Below are positions 17,200 to 22,317 of a stretch of 22,317 nt of DNA, one piece after another. A program made the translations under genes and the position numbers. Source of the stretch: Chrysochromulina parva (lineage: Eukaryota; Haptophyta; Prymnesiales; Chrysochromulinaceae). Numbering within the stretch: the first letter of the stretch is position 1; every line of letters begins with the position of its first letter. Below the pieces are notes generated by a model. The model saw nothing but the letters and a program-made list of their open reading frames with translations. It had not been told where the DNA came from and searched no databases. The stretch spans positions 1 through 22,317 of the forward strand of contig PJAB01000668.1 of NCBI GenBank assembly GCA_002887195.1, read 5' to 3'.

Positions 17200-17670
17200 A
17201 TGAAAGCAAAAACAACCAAAGCCGTACCCTACTTGCAAGCTCCCGCCACCGTCTCCTCCATCACAGCCGCCTCCTCCTTCGCCGTCACCCTTGCCGTCAC
17301 CGCATCTGGTGCCAACAAGAAGCAACCCAGAAAAAGAAACGAGGGATTCTGGCCTCACGAGTCGAAAGGCCCACGCTCCAAGACGGCATCGGACGTGGTC
17401 GTCCCCAAGAATATCGACCTTTCTCCTGGCACGAGGCCTGGCAGCGCCGAGGTGAAGATCATGAACCTGACGGCGGCTTGGGGGGGGGGCTATCATGTGC
17501 TTGGCCTGCCGCAAGGAGGAGAGTGTTTACGAACGCGATCCATGCCTGGCGAAGTTTGAGCGTGGCTACGGACCCACAGGCTGTAGCCCTCGGGGACAGC
17601 ATGTATGCGAAACCTTGCAAGCGCAGATGACACGTGCCGATTCTCACTTTCCATGAATCTGCTGACGCCG

Positions 17671-17780
17671 CTCTTCGGCCTGCGCGCTGTGCGCCGTTTC
17701 ATACTGCCCTTTGCGACTGCGAGGGCTCTTCGGCCTGCGCGCTGTGCGCCGTTTCATACTGCCCTTTGCGACTGCGAGGG
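17671..17780. repeat. 55-bp exact tandem duplication
   Basis: 17671-17725 and 17726-17780 are identical head-to-tail copies. 55 is not a multiple of three, so the second copy is read one frame later; collapsing the pair joins ESADAALRPARCAPF…CDCEG directly to EAVIITPPIEHRR. No AG|GT or AG|GC lies at a position that would remove exactly one copy by conventional splicing. Confidence 0.9.
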
Positions 17781-18092
17781 CGAGGCGGTCATCATCACGC
17801 CGCCCATCGAGCATCGCCGCGTTCTATACGTGGAGCTCGCACGGGCGCACACTGCCTACCTGCTCACCCGCATCCCCGAAGATATCAGGGACAGGACCTT
17901 CGGGTGCGACCATTGCGGGGAGCTCAACCCAGGCGACCATTGCAGCTCAACCCAGGCGATTGGTGCAACAATTGCGAGGCGAACAACATACCCTGGTGCG
18001 CGCAGTTCCCAAGCCTAATTGCCCCCTACTCGCTACTGTGGGGCATGCCACGCGGCCGACCTGGCCTGCAGGAACTGCAAGGTCAAACCGAG

Positions 18093-18213
18093 CAACAGGC
18101 CGAGCGATCTGTCGTTCGCCCCACCAGGATGGCAGCCCGGCTCCGAGATGGGTTCAACAGGCCGAGCGATCTGTCGTTCGCCCCACCAGGATGGCAGCCC
18201 GGCTCCGAGATGG
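18093..18213. repeat. 59-bp exact duplication, period 62
   Basis: Copies at 18093-18151 and 18155-18213 are separated by GTT. Each begins CAACAG|GCCGAG, so a GC-AG intron of 62 bp from the first to the second copy would remove one unit exactly and give …SNRPSDLSFAPPGWQPGSEM once. Confidence 0.9.
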
Positions 18214-18240
18214 TATCGATCTCGCACCTCCCTACGAAAT

Positions 18241-18292
18241 CCCACTCCCCCCCCACCTTCCCCCCCTTCCCCCCTTTCCCCCAATTGCATGC
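18241..18292. promoter_or_regulatory. C-rich tract upstream of midasin, G-quadruplex-capable on the minus strand
   Basis: Five or more runs of 3 to 9 C separated by 1-3 bases lie about 130-180 bases upstream of the midasin ATG. The opposite strand therefore has consecutive G runs of the kind that form G-quadruplexes. As plus-strand RNA it is a pyrimidine tract and could instead be a splice-acceptor tract for a leader intron. Confidence 0.4.
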
Positions 18293-18423
18293 GGGGGCCC
18301 AAAACGGCGCGTTTCGTCCGCTTCGGCATCGCGGAGCGGCGACGTCGTCGTGAAAAGGACGACGCGCGGCCGGATCCCGTGGCACGGCGTTGACGCGGAA
18401 CGCAAGAAGCTTGAGAGATACAC

Positions 18424-21400
18424 ATGGCTGACAACGCAACGACGCTGGCCTCAGCCTGCCGGAGGCGGCCACAGCTTCTCCATACAGTTTCGTTTTCGCC
18501 CTTTGCCTTCTCGCCGTCGCTGCCGGAGCCAGAGCTGCTGAAGAGTCTGTCGTCCGCGATCAACGTTGTGCACGCCGGCCCACGGGCAGCAGCGCGTGCG
18601 CTGGTGCCCGTCGACGAAGCGCTGCCACTGCTGCTGCACGCATCTCCGGCGGTGCGCATCAAGGCCGCCAAGCTCGTTGCCAAACTCCTGGGCATTCCGG
18701 ACGAGCTGCGCGCACGCCTCACGGAGCGCTCGGCCGCTCCTTTTGCAGCGGAGCCCGAGCAGCAGCAGCAGCAGCAGCTTTTGCGGCCACTGGGACCGCC
18801 AGATAGCAGCGCTGGCATCCACCAAAGCAGCGGCCTGCGCGGCTTGGATGACGAGCGTCATCCAGACCTTGATGCCGACGCCGACGACGACGACGACGAT
18901 ATCGACACCGACGCGGCCCTCATGGACGCCGGCCTGAGTCCGGAGGCGCTCGGCGATGAGCTGAGCCTGTGCACCGACGCTGGCGTCCAGTGGGCTGCCT
19001 CCAGCGCTCCACTCGCCGCCGTGTCCGGAGAGGCGGGCGGTGGCGCGCCACCGCCACGCTCGAGCTTCGTCAGCATCCCGCATGCCGAGGCAGCGCTGGC
19101 AAGCCTCGCGCTGGCCCTCGCGTCGCAGCGCCCTGTGCTGGTGAGCGGCGCGCCGGGCAGCGGCAAGAGCGCGCTGGTGGGCGAGCTCGCGCGGCGGCTG
19201 GGCGCACACGACTCCCTCGTCGTCATCCACGTGGACGAGCAGATCGACTCTAAGGTCCTCCTCGGCACGTACATGTGTACCGAGGGAGCTGGCGAGTTTG
19301 CCTGGCAGCCGGGCGTGGTGTCGCAGGCGGTGGCGCACGGGCGCTGGCTGCTGCTCGAAGACGTCGACAGGGCGCCCCTTGAGGTGATGGCGAGCCTCGC
19401 CCCGTTGCTCGAGGGCGGCTCACTCTACCTGCCGGGGCGGGCGACCTCCCTGGTGCCACCCCCCTCCTTTCGACTGTTTGCGACCCTCTCCGTGCACGCC
19501 GCACGCGCCTCCGCGGCCGCGGCGGTCGCACGCTCCGTCTACCGGCCGTCGAGCTGGCAGCACGTGCACGTGCCAGCGCCCAGCGCCTCGGACCTGCGGA
19601 AGATCGTCGCGGCGCGCTACCCACCGCTTGCGCCGGCTGCCTCTCTGATGGTGCGGACCCTCTTTGCCCTCGTGCGCGACGCGACCGACGCCTCCGCCTC
19701 CGCCGCCGCCACCTCGATGGCCGACGCGTCGCTCGACACGGTGCGCGGGCAGCCGCCAGGGCCGCAGCACCAGGGGCTAGAGGCCATGAGCGACGTTCCG
19801 GACGGCGTGCGCGACAGTGCTCTCGCCCTCGACCCAGGCGCCCCCCCGCCCGTGGAGGAGGACGATCCGGCCGAGACGGGCCTCGAGGGAGCTCGAGGCG
19901 CCTTTGGTGGCGGGCGGCCCTTGTGCAGTCGCGACCTGCTACGGTGGTGCGCGCGCGTCTCGGCCGCCCTCGCTGGTGTGGGCGTGACCAGCCTACCTCC
20001 CCAGAGCTCGGCGCATCTGACAGCCGCGCTACGGGAGCTGGTGCTCGTGGAAGCGCTCGATATCTTCACCGGGGCACTTCGCAAGCCGGCGGCGCAGGCG
20101 ACCGTTTCAGAGCGGCTCGCCCAAATTTGGAACGTGCCGCCGGACCGGCTGCACTATCTCGTGTCGCTTCACAAGCCGGCGCTCAAGATGACGCCCTCCG
20201 CATTGAAAGTGGGGCGAGTGACTCTTCCTCTCTCCGCGGCCGCCAAGGCGAGCCTCGACTCGGACGGCGAGGGGGGCCTTGCGACTAGCGGCACCGGCGC
20301 GTTTGCGCACACGCGCCAGACGCTGCGGCTCATGGAGCGCGTGGCCGCGTGCGTGCGCATGGAGGAGGCGGTGCTGCTCGTGGGCGAGACGGGCACCGGC
20401 AAGACGACAGCCGTGCAGCACCTCGCTCGCACGATCGGCAAGGTGCTGCTCGTGCACAACCTGTCCGAGCAGTCCGACTCGTCCGAGCTCATCGGAGGCT
20501 TCCGTCCCGTCCAGATGCGCCATATCTTCGTGCCGCTCACTTCCCGCTTCGAGGCCGCCTTTTGCAAGACCTTCTCACGCACGAAGAACGCGGCGCTGCT
20601 CGACAAGCTGGCACAGCGCCTCGCCCAGGGCGACTGGAAGAAGCTGCTCCAGATCATGGCCACCACGCTGCGCACCGTGGGCCCTGGGTTGGCGCCAGCG
20701 CTAGCGGTGGCGGCGGCGGCGGGGGCGGCGGCGGCGGCGGCAGGGGCGGCGGGCCCGGTCAACGACACTGGCAGCGCGATGTCGACGGCCAGCAGCAAAC
20801 GGCAGCGCACGGTAAGCGCCGTGTCCCCCGCCAGCGCATCCCCCGGCGGCTCGAGCGGCGGCGGGGTCGTCCCCGCCGAGCTGGCCGCCGAGTGGCGAGA
20901 TCTCGCCGTCGAGATTGCGCGAGCTCAGCGCCAGATCGAGCACCCGAGCGAGGAGGGTGTCGCCTTCTCCTTTATAGAGGGCTCCCTCGTGCGGGCGCTG
21001 CGCGAGGGGCACTGGCTGCTGCTCGACGAGATGAACCTGGCCTCGCCGGAGACTCTCGAGCGTGTGGCGGCGGTGCTTGAGGAGAATGGCTCGGTCGCGC
21101 TCACCGAAAAGGGCGAGGCGCACGCGCTGCGCCGCCATCCGGACTTTCGCATCTTTGGGGCGATGAACCCACCGACCGATTTCGGCAAAAAGGAGTTGCC
21201 GCCCGGCATCCGTGCACGCTTCACCGAGCTCTACGTGGCGCCTCTCACCTCAGACGAGGATCTGCAGCTCGTCGTCCTCGGCTTGCTCAAGCCGGTCCTG
21301 CCTCACCCGCCAGTCGCCGCCGTCGTCGCCTTTTACCAGGCGGCGATGGCCGAGGCGGAGGCGACGCTGCTCGATGGCGCCAACCAGCGGCCTCAGTTCT

Positions 21401-22238
21401 CGTTGCGCACGCTCTGCCGCGCCCTGACCTACGTCGCTCACGCTCTCGGCTCGTACGGCCTTGAGAGGGCCCTCTGGGACGGCTTCCACATGACCTTTGT
21501 GACCCAGCTGCAGCAGAGGCACCAGACGGTCTGCGAGGCCCTCCTCCTCCGCCATCTGCTGCCCAAGCGCTCGGGCGGACTGGCGAAGCCGCCGCCCATG
21601 GGTGCACCGCCGAAGCCGACCGATGGGCAGCATTGGGTCCAGTTTGGAGGCTTTTGGATCCAGATTGACCCTCGCGGTCGGCCCATGGATGATGCGCGCT
21701 ACATAGTGACGCCAACGGTCGAGGCGCGTCTCCAAACCGTCGCGCGCATGGTGGCGGCGCGCCGCTTCCCCGTCCTGCTCCAGGGGCCCACCTCCGCGGG
21801 CAAGACCTCGATGGTGGAGCGCCTCGCACGTGCAACTGGCCATCGGCTCGTGCGCATCAACAACCACGAGCACACCGACGTGCAGGAGTACGTCGGCTCG
21901 TTTCAGCCGGGCGCGTCTGGGCAGCTCGAGTTTTGTGACGGCGCACTCACCCAAGCGGTGCGCCATGGCTACTGGATCGTGCTCGACGAGCTCAACCTCG
22001 CGCCCTCGGAGGTGCTAGAGGCGCTCAACCGGCTGCTCGATGACAATCGGGAGCTGCTGCTGCCCGAGACGGGCGAGGTCGTGCGCCCACACGCGCATTT
22101 CATGCTGTTTGCGACCCAAAACCCTCCCGGCTCGTACGGCGGGCGCAAGGTGCTCTCTCGCGCGTTCCGCAACCGGTTCGTGCAGCTGCAGATGGACGAG
22201 ATCCCAACCGCCGAGCTCGCCCAGATCCTCGAGCAGCG
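18424..22238 (+). CDS. MDN1: Midasin (Rea1/MDN1), N-terminal exon, AAA1-AAA3
   Basis: First ~1271 residues of the giant dynein-like AAA+ ATPase that strips assembly factors from pre-60S ribosomes in nucleolus and nucleoplasm; the full protein in other eukaryotes is about 5000 aa, so most of the gene lies beyond the window. Visible modules: N-terminal domain with an acidic D-rich linker (~140-175); AAA1 Walker A GAPGSGKS (242-249), Walker B LLLEDVD (309-315); AAA2 GETGTGKT (654-661), LLLDEMNLA (865-873), then MNPPTDFGKKELPPGIRARF; AAA3 GPTSAGKT (1121-1128), IVLDELNLAPSE (1185-1196), ATQNPPGSYGGRKVLSRAFRNRF with its Arg fingers. GPTS(A/S)GKT and NHEHTDVQEYVGSF are characteristic of midasin. An Ala/Gly stretch encoded by GCG repeats (20700-20755) interrupts AAA2. 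The ATG at 18424 is chosen as the first with a credible N-terminus. The open frame past 22238 reads YVDYVDCVDCVD then stops, and is intronic. Confidence 0.95.
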
Positions 22239-22317
22239 GTACGTTGATTACGTTGATTGCGTTGATTGCGTTGATTGCGTTGATTGAGATCCCAACCGCC
22301 GAGCTCGCCCAGATCCT
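22239..22317 (+). other. Start of midasin intron 1 with TTGATTGC array and exon duplication
   Basis: Donor CAGCG|GTACGT at 22239 (phase 2), then five 9-bp units close to TTGATTGCG (22244-22286), then a 32-bp exact copy (22286-22317) of exon bases 22198-22229, offset 88 bp, cut by the window edge. No acceptor is seen before the edge. By analogy with the other introns, the acceptor should lie within about 10-15 bases of the end, in the second copy. Confidence 0.75.
22244..22286. repeat. 9-bp tandem repeat TTGATTGCG
   Basis: Five head-to-tail copies, the first TTGATTACG, the last merging into the duplicated exon at TTGATTG|AG. The unit carries the same TGATTGC word found inside introns 2, 4, 5 and 6 of the repeat/coiled-coil gene. 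Confidence 0.9.

Larger units (their letters stand above)
17200..18213 (+). pseudogene. Broken or heavily spliced Cys-rich (zinc-binding-like) gene
   Basis: The ATG at 17200 follows an A-rich leader and opens a frame with a basic patch (KKQPRKR, 95-120 nt downstream region) up to a run of ten G (17480-17489). After a one-base frame change it continues as IMCLACRKEESVYERDPC…FERGYGPTGC…HVCETLQAQM to 17656. Further Cys pairs follow in alternating frames: CAPFHTALCDC, then FGCDHCGELNPGD, then GDWCNNCEANNIPWC, then YCGACHAADLACRNC. Two frame switches fall on exact tandem duplications of 55 bp (17671-17780) and about 23 bp (17921-17959); collapsing each restores one frame. A third duplication of 59 bp, period 62, lies at 18093-18213. 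The regular C-x2-C pairs suggest zinc binding. It is either a pseudogene, a sequence error at the G run plus duplications, or a gene whose duplicated stretches are removed from RNA. Family unknown. Confidence 0.45.

Noticed and set aside
17931..17959. A 23-nt GC-AG intron that would repair the Cys-rich frame (CCCAG|GCGACC…CCCAG|GCGATT)
   Set aside because: The positions fit, but 23 nt is below the usual minimum for spliceosomal introns; recorded as a tandem duplication instead.
22239..22287. Coding extension of midasin as YVDYVDCVDCVDCVD to a stop
   Set aside because: It is read-through of an intronic 9-bp repeat; midasin continues for thousands of residues in all known cases, and a good donor precedes it.

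Overview
The window is nuclear DNA from a GC-rich microbial eukaryote, most likely an alga with a red-lineage secondary plastid; a haptophyte is my best guess. Grounds: spliceosomal-type introns, very GC-rich third codon positions, eukaryote-only families (midasin, a TKL-type kinase, a GT8 glycosyltransferase, a secreted PAN-like glycoprotein), and a RIBA-like riboflavin enzyme that begins with a signal peptide followed by an aromatic-containing ARA/AYVP junction, the usual bipartite leader for complex plastids. The taxon is an inference; a pelagophyte or dinoflagellate cannot be excluded from sequence alone. Layout, left to right: (1) a protein kinase with a 10-residue repeat tail (+, 13-1293, perhaps 5' partial); (2) a 6.2 kb, eight-exon gene (-, 8154-1999) for a predicted 1732-residue protein with eight helical repeats, a long acidic/proline/alanine linker and a C-terminal coiled coil; (3) a GT8 glycogenin-like glycosyltransferase (-, 9388-8372); (4) a secreted Cys-rich PAN-like glycoprotein (-, 10913-9867); (5) a plastid-targeted RIBA-like protein with an intact GTP cyclohydrolase II half and a degenerate DHBP synthase half (-, 13361-11508); (6) divergent from it, a multi-pass membrane protein ending in an ABHD/EMB8/YheT-type hydrolase (+, 13615-15570); (7) a poorly supported region, 15571-18400, with one orphan ORF (-) and a broken Cys-rich gene (+) full of exact tandem duplications; (8) the first exon of midasin/Rea1 (+, from 18424), running into an intron at the right edge. 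The genes do not form an obvious pathway; this looks like ordinary gene-dense protist chromosome. The main finding is the introns. In gene 2, four of seven predicted introns are bounded by copies of the neighbouring exon sequence. In the three simple cases (22, 31 and 38 bp) the offset between copies exactly equals the intron length (74, 78 and 88 bp), so the donor lies in one copy and the exon resumes in the other. The interiors share a short core (GATTGCC, CTAATTAG, CCTCCCTCATCAG) and 9-13 bp tandem units built around TGATTGC. The unrelated midasin gene shows the same arrangement at the right edge: a donor, five TTGATTGC-like units, then a 32 bp copy of the preceding exon. I read this as a family of recently gained, introner-like introns made by, or accompanied by, short tandem duplication of exon sequence carrying an AG|GT site. 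The broken Cys-rich gene may show the same duplication process (55, 23 and 62 bp periods) where it did not yield a clean intron.
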